64,000 bases of DNA from Myxococcus eversor (GTDB lineage Bacteria; Myxococcota; Myxococcia; Myxococcales; Myxococcaceae), in NCBI RefSeq assembly GCF_010894455.1, contig NZ_JAAIXY010000017.1, forward strand, positions 124,001 through 188,000, written 5' to 3'. Shown here in pieces: positions 1-8,181 of this stretch (positions are counted from its first letter, which is position 1; every line of letters begins with the position of its first letter). The notes beneath the pieces were generated by a model that saw only the letters and a list, made by a program, of their open reading frames with translations, made no database searches and had not been told where the DNA came from. The position numbers and the translations under genes are program-made.

Positions 1-1356
1 ACCCGCCGCCAGGCCCGTGAGCAGTCCGCAGAGGGGCAGGGCGATGATGTTGGAGAGCAGTCCCGCCAGGCTCACCCGCCCGAAGGCCGAGGCCGCCACG
101 GGCAGTCCCGAAAGCGTGGCGGCGGCGCTCGCGCACAAGGTCTGCGCCATGGTCTCTCGTCCCTGTCCCCAGAGTCGGGCCCAGCGGCGCGGCTCGCCTG
201 GGTCCGGCGTCGCGAAGGGGAGGGCCCCGCGCAGGGCCGGCACGAGCAGCACCAGCCCGAGCACCGCGAGGAACGACAGCCGCAGCGACAGGTCCTCCAC
301 GCTGGACGGCGCCCACATCACCAGCACCAGCGCCGCCGCGGCCAGGCCATTCAGCCCATCCGCGCGCTTCCACCACGCCAACCCCAACAGCACCACCGTC
401 GCCATCACCGCCGAGCGCACCGCCGGAGGCTGGCTACCGGTGAACAACACATAGGCCCAGACGAACGGCACCGCCGCGGGCGCCGCCACCCGCCGGGCAT
501 CCAGTTTCCGCCACCGCGCGCCGGCCCGCACCAGCAGCCGCCGCAACAGCGCGAGCGTCATCAAGGCGAGGGCCGCGACATGCAGGCCGCTCACGCTCAG
601 TACGTGCGCGAGGCCCGCTCGGGAGAAGGCCTCCTCCCACTCCGCATCCAGCTCCGCGCGCCGCCCCGCCGCCAGTGTGAGGAAGAGGGCCGCGGAGTCC
701 CGCGAGGGGGCCACGCGGTGGGTGGCCTCGGCCAGTCGCTCCCGCGTGTCCTCCATCGACCACCGCCACGTCGTCGCCCGGGACAGCACCAGCACGCGTC
801 CGGCGTCCGCCACCCCGGTGAAGGCCACGCCCTGCCGACGACGGACGGACGTGAAGTCCTTCTCTCCGGGATTGGCGGCGGGCGTGTCTGGCGTCAGTCG
901 AACGCGGGCCCTGAGGCGCTGGCCGGCGAGCAACGGCGGCGGAGCTCCGCGAAGCGTCAGGTTCAGCTTGAAGCGAGCGCTCTCGAGCGTCCCGTCCTCG
1001 GGCCCCGCACGCGCCACCACCAGCCGCACCCGGGTGGCTTCATCCAGGCGGTCGACCCGCTCGGCTTCGCCCTCCACCACGGCCTCGCCGCCCCTCGACA
1101 GGGACTGCGGGACTTGGACCCGGGATTCCCACCGAGCGAGCCCGGCTCCAGCCATCCAGAGTGCGCCCAGCACCGCCAGATGGGAACCAGGCAGCCGGGC
1201 GAGCGCCAGGCCGATTGCTCCCAGCAAAACCCCGCACACCAGAAATAGCTCGGCCGGGCCGTCCGTTCCGGGAGACCAGAGAGCGCCTAGCAGCAAGCTC
1301 AACGCAGGAAAGAAAAGAGGACGCGTCCCCAGGTCGCGCCACGCGTAACGATCCAC
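1..1356 (-). CDS. comEC: ComEC/Rec2-type DNA uptake channel, N-terminal part (truncated by window edge)
   Basis: The minus strand is open from a GTG at 1356 to the first base of the window, so about 452 codons are visible and the C-terminal part is missing. The N-terminus has two hydrophobic helices, followed by a soluble OB-fold-like stretch of about 150 residues. After this comes the motif AHVLSVSGLHV, the ComEC competence-domain signature, and several further membrane helices. ComEC forms the inner-membrane channel for single-stranded DNA entry in transformation. The start is uncertain: the frame stays open upstream and no strong ribosome site is visible. The gene diverges from cdnL. Family assignment is firm; whether it is used for transformation here is inference. 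Confidence 0.85.
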   Translation of the reverse strand, partial: MDRYAWRDLGTRPLFFPALSLLLGALWSPGTDGPAELFLVCGVLLGAIGLALARLPGSHLAVLGALWMAGAGLARWESRVQVPQSLSRGGEAVVEGEAERVDRLDEATRVRLVVARAGPEDGTLESARFKLNLTLRGAPPPLLAGQRLRARVRLTPDTPAANPGEKDFTSVRRRQGVAFTGVADAGRVLVLSRATTWRWSMEDTRERLAEATHRVAPSRDSAALFLTLAAGRRAELDAEWEEAFSRAGLAHVLSVSGLHVAALALMTLALLRRLLVRAGARWRKLDARRVAAPAAVPFVWAYVLFTGSQPPAVRSAVMATVVLLGLAWWKRADGLNGLAAAALVLVMWAPSSVEDLSLRLSFLAVLGLVLLVPALRGALPFATPDPGEPRRWARLWGQGRETMAQTLCASAAATLSGLPVAASAFGRVSLAGLLSNIIALPLCGLLTGLAAG

Positions 1357-1466
1357 CCGCCACCCCGTCCAACACCGTCCGTCACGCCGGCTCGTACACC
1401 GAGCGATACCGCGTACGAAAACCGACAACGTAGTCGGGCGCGTCCTGGGTGGTCAAGGCGATATCG

Positions 1467-1495
1467 TTGCCCGTGGATGTGGTTTGTGGTAGTAG
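1467..1495 (+). promoter_or_regulatory. Candidate housekeeping promoter of cdnL
   Basis: A TTGCCC (1467-1472) and a TAGTAG (1490-1495) are separated by exactly 17 bases, a sigma-70-type layout. They lie about 50 bases upstream of the cdnL start, in the gap between comEC and cdnL. The match is by eye only. Confidence 0.45.
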
Positions 1496-1547
1496 TGCCC
1501 GGCTTGGTGATGGAAGGCCGGGAGCGAGTCTTTCAAGGAGGCAGTTA

Positions 1548-2042
1548 GTGCAGACCAGCTTCAAGACTGGTGACAAGGCGGTTTATCCGGGCCAGGGCGT
1601 CGGTGAGGTGATGGGTATCGAGCACACCGAAGTGGCCGGTCAGCGCCAGTCCTTCTACGTGCTGCGCATCCTGGAGAACGGGATGCGGATCATGATCCCG
1701 ATCAACAAGGTCGGATCGGTCGGCCTCCGGGAGATCATCAGCGAGGAGGACGTCAAGCAGGTCTACTCCATCCTCAAGGAGAAGGACATCTCGGTCGACT
1801 CCACGACCTGGAACCGGCGCTACCGGGAGTACATGGAGAAGATCAAGACGGGCTCCGTCTTTGAGATCGCCGAAGTGCTGCGCGACCTGTACTTGCTGAA
1901 GGGTGACAAGGACCTGTCCTTTGGCGAGCGGAAGATGCTCGACACGGCGCGTTCGCTGCTCATCAAGGAGCTGTCGCTGGCCAAGGACTGCACCGAGGAA
2001 GAGATCGAGTCGGACCTGAAGAAGATCTTCAATCTCGCCTGA
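1548..2042 (+). CDS. cdnL: CdnL, CarD-family RNA polymerase-binding regulator
   Basis: This 164-aa protein starts with residues SFKTGDKAVYPGQGVGEV after the first two, the hallmark of the CarD/CdnL RNAP-interacting (Tudor-like) domain. A helical C-terminal domain follows. CdnL proteins bind the RNA polymerase beta subunit and stabilise open complexes at housekeeping promoters; in Myxococcus xanthus the 164-aa CdnL is essential. The GTG at 1548 is chosen because AAGGAGG lies just upstream and it gives the family's exact length; the longer frame from 1449 would add 33 unrelated residues. There is no AT-hook tail, so this is CdnL and not the larger CarD. It appears to be a single-gene unit with its own promoter and terminator. 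Confidence 0.96.
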   Translation: MQTSFKTGDKAVYPGQGVGEVMGIEHTEVAGQRQSFYVLRILENGMRIMIPINKVGSVGLREIISEEDVKQVYSILKEKDISVDSTTWNRRYREYMEKIKTGSVFEIAEVLRDLYLLKGDKDLSFGERKMLDTARSLLIKELSLAKDCTEEEIESDLKKIFNLA

Positions 2043-2069
2043 GCGTCACGGGCTCCAGCCCGAGACTCC

Positions 2070-2111
2070 AGCCCCGGGTTCCCTCGTAGGGAGTCCGGGG
2101 CTTCGTCTTTT
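2070..2111 (+). terminator. Rho-independent terminator of cdnL
   Basis: AGCCCCGG (2070-2077) pairs with CCGGGGCT (2095-2102). The inner TTCCCT and AGGGA extend the stem, and TCGTCTTTT follows. It begins 28 bases after the cdnL stop. Confidence 0.85.
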
Positions 2112-2117
2112 CACGTC

Positions 2118-2777
2118 ATGAACGAGTCGCCTTCCTCTTCCCGGGTCCAGGCCGAGCGGGACGCACGCATCGCCGAGCTCGAGTCGCGGCTCGCGCGGCG
2201 CCGCGTGGGTGTCAGGCCGCTCGCGTCCGTGGTCGGCATCCTGGTGAGCCTGGCGCTGCTGGTGATGCAGCGGCGGGAGCTGGCGTACTTCTTCTCCTCG
2301 TCGGTGCCCCTGACGTTGGGAGTGGAGGGGGACTACCGCTTCGACGCGCTCGCCTCCAATCGCTACGCGCAGGTGCACGGAGTTCCCACGGCGCGCGGCG
2401 CCTACGAGCAGGACGGAGGCGCGCTGCTCGTGCTGGTGGGCTTGCGGGAGTCCCCCTTCGTCGTGCGCCGGCCCGCCTTGCCGGGCGAGGAGTGGGTGCC
2501 CGGACGGCCGCCGCCTCCGCCCGATTCGCGGCCCTTCGGCATCCGGGGGCGCCTGCTGCCGGAAGAGGACGCGCCGCGCTACCGCGATGCGCTCGCGTTG
2601 CTGCGAGGCATGGGTGAAGTGCAGCCTCATGAAGGCAGGCTGTGGCTGCTCATCGAAGGCGAGCGGCCGGGCGAGGACCGTGGACGGATTCTGACCTGTC
2701 TGGCGCTGCTCGCCTTCGCCGTGCTCAACGCGGTGCTGCTCTACACGTCGCTCAAGGGCCCTGCTGGAGCCGCCTGA
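2118..2777 (+). CDS. Small bitopic membrane protein, unknown function
   Basis: 219 aa. The first 30 residues are charged and helical (arginine- and glutamate-rich). A membrane segment follows at about residues 35-50, then a soluble region of about 140 residues with a proline run near the middle, and a second hydrophobic helix near residues 193-210. The topology suggests a periplasmic loop between two helices. I recognise no family. The gene converges on the FHA gene and their 3' ends overlap by 26 bases with no terminator between them. Confidence 0.7.
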   Translation: MNESPSSSRVQAERDARIAELESRLARRRVGVRPLASVVGILVSLALLVMQRRELAYFFSSSVPLTLGVEGDYRFDALASNRYAQVHGVPTARGAYEQDGGALLVLVGLRESPFVVRRPALPGEEWVPGRPPPPPDSRPFGIRGRLLPEEDAPRYRDALALLRGMGEVQPHEGRLWLLIEGERPGEDRGRILTCLALLAFAVLNAVLLYTSLKGPAGAA

Positions 2778-4701
2778 GTCCCTCGGTGGCCCTGCGGTTG
2801 CCCGAGTCGTACTTGAGGGCCTGCTCGAAGTCCGAGCGGGCCGCGTCCGGCTGCTGGGCCTTGAGGTGGTCCGCGCCCGAGCGCACGTACAGCGTCGACA
2901 GTTGCGTGCGCAGTTGGGGCCCCAGTCGGCTCCATCCCTTGGACAGCTCCTGGTCGACTTTGACGGCGACGGTGAGATGGGAGATGGCGCGAATCGTGTC
3001 GCCCTTCGCCAGCGCCTTGCGTGCCTCGCTGCCCGCGGAGTCGAAGCGGACGAGCTGGGCGTGCAGGGCGGTGAAGCGACCGGACTTCGCCATCTCCATC
3101 GCGGACGTCACGTCGCCCGCTTCATAGAGCCGAAGGACTTCCGTTTCGGACGCGGGGCCCAAGGGCTTGCTGTCGCGGACCTTCGTGTTCGTGACGATCT
3201 TCTCGGCGGCCGCGGCGTCGTCATCGGACAGGGACTGGAACGCGGCCACTTCTTCCGTTGACTCGCGGCTCCCACGCACGGGAGCGCGGACCGCGCCCGT
3301 GGCCAGGTCCCTGGCGCTGAGGCTCGCGGTCGAAGTGGAGGTGTCTGGCTGCGTCGCTCGTGCGGCCAGCGCCGTCGGACGCGGTTCCGAGGGCGCGGTG
3401 GACGTGTCGGTCCGTGGAGCGCGCGTGGCGCCAGCGGCGATGTCCCGAGCACTCAGGTTCGCGGAGGAGTCGGTCTGCGCCCCGCGCCCTGTAGCGCCAG
3501 TGGAGATGTCCCGTGCACTCAGGTTCGTGGAGGAGTCGGTCTGCGCCCCGCGCCCAGCGGCGATGTCCCGCGCCCCGACGCCCGTGTTCGTCTGTCCCGG
3601 TCGTCCTGCCGCACCCGTGGCCAGGTCCCTGGCACTCAGCCCCGTCGTGCCGCCTTGCGACGTGCTGACCTTTCGGACGATCCGTGAGTCGTCGCTTCCC
3701 GACCCGGTCGCCTGCGCTTTGTCGTCCCGGGTGGCGGTACGCGGTTCAGCGCGTTCGTCGCCGCTTCTCCGCGTCCCCGCCGGCGTCTCGCCGACACGGG
3801 GTTCGCCAGTCTGCGCGCGGTCCGTGGCGGTCCCATTGGGACGCGCATTGCCCGTGTCGACAAGAAGGGGGCGATCATCATCCGCAACGAGCTTCTCCGA
3901 CGGCGAGGCCTGTCCCCGCGTGGACGACGAGCCACTCGTGCGCCCCGTCTCGTCGGGGGCCACCGTCCGATTCGAGCTGAGTCCCACCGCGAGCACGGTG
4001 ATGAGCGCCGCGACGGTGGAGCCCAGTCCCGCGGCGACGAGCCCCACGCCCCAGGGACCCAGGCCGCGCTTGCTCGGAATCGGCTCGGAGATGGCTCCGC
4101 TCAGGGCGGGGATGCCGGCGGCGGGCGTGCCGCCAGGGCCGCGCAGCCGCAGCATCGCGTTGCCCAGGGTGATCTCATCACCCGACATCACCTCGACCTC
4201 GGTGGTGACGCGGTTGCGGTTGAGGAAGGTGCCGTTCTGGCTGCCCAGGTCCTTGATGAAGACCTGGTCGGCCTGCCGGGTGATCTGCGCATGGCGCCGG
4301 CTGATGGAGGGATGCTGGAGCCGCAGGTCCGACGAGGACGAGCGCCCCAGGACCAACGGCCCCTGCTGCACGGGCACGAGCTGGCCCGCGCCGGGGCCGC
4401 GCTCGACGTAGAGGAAGGCCGGAGGGTGGCCGGGGTTCGAATACTCGCGTCCCCAGTCGAACCGGCCGGACAGCTCCCGGTCGTTCTTCTCCCGTCCCTT
4501 GCCGCCACTCTTCGAGCGTCCCTTGCGCGAGCCCGCTGGGAACTGGGGCACGCGTTGGGGGCGGGGGTCGTCGGCCTGGAGGGGCGCCACTTCATCGTCG
4601 TCGAAGGGCAGCTCCACTTCGGGCTCCTTTGGCGCCTGCGTGCCCGGCGGACGGGGAGGGCGGGGCGGGCGCTTGGGATTCGCTGGAGCCATGAACACCA
4701 T
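2752..4701 (-). CDS. FHA-domain membrane protein with repeat linker and TPR-like C-terminus
   Basis: With the ATG at 4701 the protein has 649 aa; an ATG at 4692 is equally possible and neither has a strong ribosome site. Residues 1-95 are proline- and charge-rich. Residues about 97-187 form an FHA domain with the canonical LGRSSSSD, SISRRH and DLGSQNGTFLN motifs, which bind phosphothreonine. A single membrane helix lies at about 215-242. A Ser/Thr/Ala-rich disordered linker (250-480) carries five copies of an LSARD-type motif. The last 110 residues are helical and TPR-like. FHA-TM proteins usually read out Ser/Thr kinase signalling, which is abundant in myxobacteria; the partner here is unknown. 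It diverges from cysS across 175 bases. Confidence 0.9.
   Translation of the reverse strand: MVFMAPANPKRPPRPPRPPGTQAPKEPEVELPFDDDEVAPLQADDPRPQRVPQFPAGSRKGRSKSGGKGREKNDRELSGRFDWGREYSNPGHPPAFLYVERGPGAGQLVPVQQGPLVLGRSSSSDLRLQHPSISRRHAQITRQADQVFIKDLGSQNGTFLNRNRVTTEVEVMSGDEITLGNAMLRLRGPGGTPAAGIPALSGAISEPIPSKRGLGPWGVGLVAAGLGSTVAALITVLAVGLSSNRTVAPDETGRTSGSSSTRGQASPSEKLVADDDRPLLVDTGNARPNGTATDRAQTGEPRVGETPAGTRRSGDERAEPRTATRDDKAQATGSGSDDSRIVRKVSTSQGGTTGLSARDLATGAAGRPGQTNTGVGARDIAAGRGAQTDSSTNLSARDISTGATGRGAQTDSSANLSARDIAAGATRAPRTDTSTAPSEPRPTALAARATQPDTSTSTASLSARDLATGAVRAPVRGSRESTEEVAAFQSLSDDDAAAAEKIVTNTKVRDSKPLGPASETEVLRLYEAGDVTSAMEMAKSGRFTALHAQLVRFDSAGSEARKALAKGDTIRAISHLTVAVKVDQELSKGWSRLGPQLRTQLSTLYVRSGADHLKAQQPDAARSDFEQALKYDSGNRRATEGLRRLQQGP
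3439..3600. repeat. In-frame direct repeats in the FHA-protein linker
   Basis: A stretch of about 54 bases beginning GATGTCCCG at 3439 recurs almost identically at 3505, a 66-base (22-codon) period. A shorter, more diverged copy starts at 3562. The repeats encode the residues around 375, 394 and 416, including the LSARDI motif and the shared GAQTDSS spacer. Confidence 0.8.
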
Positions 4702-4876
4702 TCTCGCTGATTGAGGACCGGCTGGAAGGTTCTCAGGCCCGGGTCGTCCGAAGTTGTCCAGGTCCGGTGGATTCCGGGGGGCTCCCGGCACCGAGGACCT
4801 CGTGAATGCTGGCCTGTTCAGGGACCGCGAATCTAGAGTGGCGGTCACACGCACAAAGACGGACCCCCCAGGAGGA

Positions 4877-6355
4877 ATGGCGCAAGTGACTCCCCCACCC
4901 ATCCGGCTCTTCAATACGATGACCATGCAGAAGGAGCTGCTGGAGCCCGCTGTACCGGGCTGCGTCGGGGTCTACGTCTGTGGTCCTACTGTCTACAGTT
5001 ACATCCATATCGGGAACGCTCGCACCTTCACGTCCTTCGACGTGGTGGTCCGCTACCTCCGGTACCGGGGCCTGAAGGTCCGCTACGTCCGGAACTTCAC
5101 GGACGTGGACGACAAAATCATCAAGGCCGCGCACGAGACGGGCGAGGCCCCGGTGGCGCTGGCCTCGCGCTTCGTGGAGATCTTCCGCGAGGACGCCAAG
5201 GCGCTCCACATGCAGGAGCCGGACGTGGCGCCGAAGGTGAGCGACCACCTCCCCGAAATCATCGCCATCATCCAGAAGCTCGTGGACAAGGGCTTCGCCT
5301 ACGCGTCCCACGGCGACGTGTACTTCTCGGTGAGCGCGGACAAGGACTACGCGAAGCTGTCCAAGCGGCACCTGGACGAGCTGTGCGTCGGTGAGCGCGT
5401 GCAGCCCGGAGATTTGAAGCGAGAGCCGCTCGACTTCGCGCTGTGGAAGGCCGCCAAGCCGGGCGAGCCCGCGTGGGAGAGCCCGTGGGGCCCCGGGCGT
5501 CCCGGGTGGCACATCGAGTGCTCCGCGATGAGCGCGAAGTACCTCGGCGAGACGTTCGACATCCACGGCGGGGCGCTGGACCTCATCTTCCCCCACCACG
5601 AGAACGAAATCGCGCAGAGCGAGTCCGCCAACGGGCAGGAGTTCGCGAAGTACTGGATGCACTGCGGCTTCCTGGACCTCGAAGGCGCGAAGATGTCCAA
5701 GTCGCTGGGCAACGTGGTGCGCCTGCGCGACGCGCTGGAGAAGGTGGACGCGGAGGCCCTTCGCTTCTTCTTCATCTCCACGCACTACCGCCATCCGCTG
5801 AGCTTCTCCGACAAGGCCCTGGCCGACGCGGAGTCGCGCATGGAGTACTTCTACGAGACGCTGCGCAAGGCGGATGAGCGCATCACCGGGAAGGACTTCG
5901 GCACCGGCGCGCTCCACGGCGAGCCGCATCGCTTCCTCGCGGAATTCGAGTCCTCCATGGACGACGACTTCAACAGCGCGGGAGGCATGAGCGCGCTGTC
6001 AGGCCTCTTCAATCTGATGAACGAGCTGACCGACAAGCCGCCGGTGAAGGACAAGCCGATGGTGGGGCGCACGCTCCAGGCGCTGCGCGAGGACGTGCGC
6101 AAGGTGTCCGGTGTGCTCGGCCTGTTCGAGGACGACCCGAGCGCGTGGCTCCTGCGCCGTCGTGAGCGCGCGGTGCGCGAGCGCGGCATCGACGTGGCGG
6201 AAGTCGAACGGCTGCTGGGCGAGCGGACGGCCGCTCGGGCCGCGAAGGACTTCGCCGCGGCGGACCGCGTGCGGGCCACGCTGAAGGAGAAGGGCGTGGA
6301 AATCATGGATACGGCGGGCGGCACCTCGTGGAAGGTGGCGGCCGCTCAGGGCTGA
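4877..6355 (+). CDS. cysS: Cysteinyl-tRNA synthetase
   Basis: This 492-aa class I aminoacyl-tRNA synthetase charges tRNA-Cys. The HIGH-type motif is IHIGNAR near residue 44, preceded by the YVCGPTVYSYIH context whose Cys is a zinc ligand. The KMSKS motif (AKMSKSLGN) sits near residue 272. The zinc-site region GWHIECSAMS and DIHGGALDLIFPHHENEIAQ are intact. The ATG at 4877 lies only one base after GGAGG. The in-frame GTG at 4886 has better spacing and may be the true start. Confidence 0.97.
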   Translation: MAQVTPPPIRLFNTMTMQKELLEPAVPGCVGVYVCGPTVYSYIHIGNARTFTSFDVVVRYLRYRGLKVRYVRNFTDVDDKIIKAAHETGEAPVALASRFVEIFREDAKALHMQEPDVAPKVSDHLPEIIAIIQKLVDKGFAYASHGDVYFSVSADKDYAKLSKRHLDELCVGERVQPGDLKREPLDFALWKAAKPGEPAWESPWGPGRPGWHIECSAMSAKYLGETFDIHGGALDLIFPHHENEIAQSESANGQEFAKYWMHCGFLDLEGAKMSKSLGNVVRLRDALEKVDAEALRFFFISTHYRHPLSFSDKALADAESRMEYFYETLRKADERITGKDFGTGALHGEPHRFLAEFESSMDDDFNSAGGMSALSGLFNLMNELTDKPPVKDKPMVGRTLQALREDVRKVSGVLGLFEDDPSAWLLRRRERAVRERGIDVAEVERLLGERTAARAAKDFAAADRVRATLKEKGVEIMDTAGGTSWKVAAAQG

Positions 6356-6399
6356 AGGGCTGCGGCGCCCCGGGCCTTCGTGTTAGGGCTCGGGGCACC

Positions 6400-8097
6400 A
6401 TGAAGCACCTGCTGTCACTGTTCCTGGCCCTGACGTCCGTTCCCGCGCTCGCGCAGCGCGCGCCGTTGAGCACCCCCGCGGAGAAGGTCGCCGCGAGCAG
6501 CATCGACCCGGACGTGTTGCGCGCGCACGTGCGCTTTCTCGCGAGTGACTTGCTCGAGGGCCGAGGCCCCGGCACCCGGGGCGACGCGCTGGGACAGGCG
6601 TACATCGCCGCGCAACTGGAGTCCCTGGGGTTGAAGCCCGCAGGCACGGACGGCACGTACTTCCAGCCGTTCGACCTGGTGGGTGTCACCGGCCATCCGG
6701 AGACGATGTCCATTCGCGCGCCGCTGGGCACGGCGGAGCTGAAGTTCCACGAGGACTTCATCGCGGTGTCCGGCGTGCAGGTGCCGGAGTCGAAGCTGGA
6801 GGCGTCCGAGCTGGTCTTCGTCGGCTACGGCATCCAGGCGCCGGAGTACGCGTGGGACGACTTCAAGGGGATGGACCTGCGCGGCAAGACGCTGCTCATC
6901 CTCAACAGCGACCCGGAGGATGATCCCCACCTCTTCGCGGGCCGGACGCGGCTCTGGTACGGCCGCTGGGATTACAAGTACGAGCAGGCGGCGAAGGTGG
7001 GCGCGGCGGGCGCCATCATCCTCCACACCACCGCCAGCGCGGGCTATCCGTGGCAGGTGGTGCAGTCGTCGTGGACGGGCGAGCAGTTCGAGCTGCCCGC
7101 GACGTCGGGCCCCCGCCTCCAGGTGAAGGCCTGGACGACGGAGGACGCCACGCGTCGGATGTTGCAGCTCGCGGGTCGAGAGCTGGAGACGCTCCGGGCC
7201 TCCGCGCAGTCGCGCGACTTCCAGCCGGTGCCGCTGGGCGTGACGGTGTCCACGCGCTTCGCCAACGACGTGCGTCGCCGTCCCACGGCCAACGTGCTGG
7301 CGATGTTGCCCGGAAGCGACGCGAAGCTGTCAGGCGAGGTGGTGCTCTACAGCGCGCACCATGACCACCTGGGCAAGAAGGAGGGTGGCAAGCCGGGCGA
7401 GGACACCATCTACAACGGCGCGCTCGACAACGCGGCGGGCGTGTCAGCGATGCTCGCGGTCGCGCGGGCCTACCGTGCGATGCCCCAGGCTCCACGACGC
7501 TCCATCCTCTTCGCCGCCGTGGCAGCGGAGGAGCAGGGCCTCCTGGGTTCGCAATATCTGGCCGAGCACCCGCCCGTGCCCGCCGGCCGCGTCGCCGCCA
7601 ACGTCAACATCGACGGCGCCAACATCCACGGCCGCACGCGCGACATCACCGTCATCGGCCTGGGCAAGTCCAACCTGGACGGTGTCATCACCGCGCTGGC
7701 GAAGACGCAGAACCGAGTGGTGAAGGCGGACCAGTTGTCGGACCGGGGCTTCTTCTACCGCTCGGACCAGTTCAACTTCGCCAGGCGCGGCATCCCCGCC
7801 GCCTACTTCGGCAGCGGCATGGACTTCATCGGTCGCCCGGAAGGCTGGGGCCGCCAGCAGCGCGAGGCCTGGGAGGCGAAGCACTACCACCAGCCCTCCG
7901 ACGAGCTGCGCCCGGACTGGGACATGACGGGCGCGGTGGAGGACGCGCGCCTGTTCTTCCTGCTCGGAGCCCACGTCGCGCGCGCGACGGAGCTGCCGCG
8001 CTGGAACAAGGGGGACGAGTTCGAGGCCGCTCGCCTGGAGGCGCTGGAGGCACTCAAGGCCCCCCGGACACCTCCCTCCGAGGGGGCATCGAAGTAG
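6400..8097 (+). CDS. Secreted M28-family zinc metallopeptidase
   Basis: 565 aa with a clear signal peptide ending near ALAQ (residue 17). A PA-like insertion lies at about residues 150-280. The M28 catalytic region has metal-ligand motifs SAHHDHLG, GALDNAAG and AAEEQGLLGSQYL in the usual order, and a late H in the KHYHQPSDE segment. These enzymes are co-catalytic di-zinc exo- or aminopeptidases acting outside the cytoplasm. The ATG at 6400 is chosen because it begins the signal peptide. The gene follows cysS by 44 bases but is functionally unrelated. It may serve predatory or nutritional proteolysis, which is inference. Confidence 0.93.
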   Translation: MKHLLSLFLALTSVPALAQRAPLSTPAEKVAASSIDPDVLRAHVRFLASDLLEGRGPGTRGDALGQAYIAAQLESLGLKPAGTDGTYFQPFDLVGVTGHPETMSIRAPLGTAELKFHEDFIAVSGVQVPESKLEASELVFVGYGIQAPEYAWDDFKGMDLRGKTLLILNSDPEDDPHLFAGRTRLWYGRWDYKYEQAAKVGAAGAIILHTTASAGYPWQVVQSSWTGEQFELPATSGPRLQVKAWTTEDATRRMLQLAGRELETLRASAQSRDFQPVPLGVTVSTRFANDVRRRPTANVLAMLPGSDAKLSGEVVLYSAHHDHLGKKEGGKPGEDTIYNGALDNAAGVSAMLAVARAYRAMPQAPRRSILFAAVAAEEQGLLGSQYLAEHPPVPAGRVAANVNIDGANIHGRTRDITVIGLGKSNLDGVITALAKTQNRVVKADQLSDRGFFYRSDQFNFARRGIPAAYFGSGMDFIGRPEGWGRQQREAWEAKHYHQPSDELRPDWDMTGAVEDARLFFLLGAHVARATELPRWNKGDEFEAARLEALEALKAPRTPPSEGASK

Positions 8098-8181
8098 GGC
8101 GGGAACCGCTCCGTCCGCCGCTCGACGGGCGGGTACAAATGTCCAGTGTTTCGCCCCGCGAGGGTGTTAAACCTCGCGGAT

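Noticed and set aside
1..1356. comEC as a pseudogene, because no long minus-strand frame with both ends is visible
   Set aside because: The frame is continuous from 1356 to the window edge with conserved ComEC motifs; it simply runs out of the window.
1449..1547. Longer start for cdnL
   Set aside because: It would span the proposed promoter, and CdnL proteins begin at the downstream GTG.
4702..4876. T-box or riboswitch leader for cysS
   Set aside because: The 175-base divergent region shows no T-box sequence or terminator/antiterminator pair.
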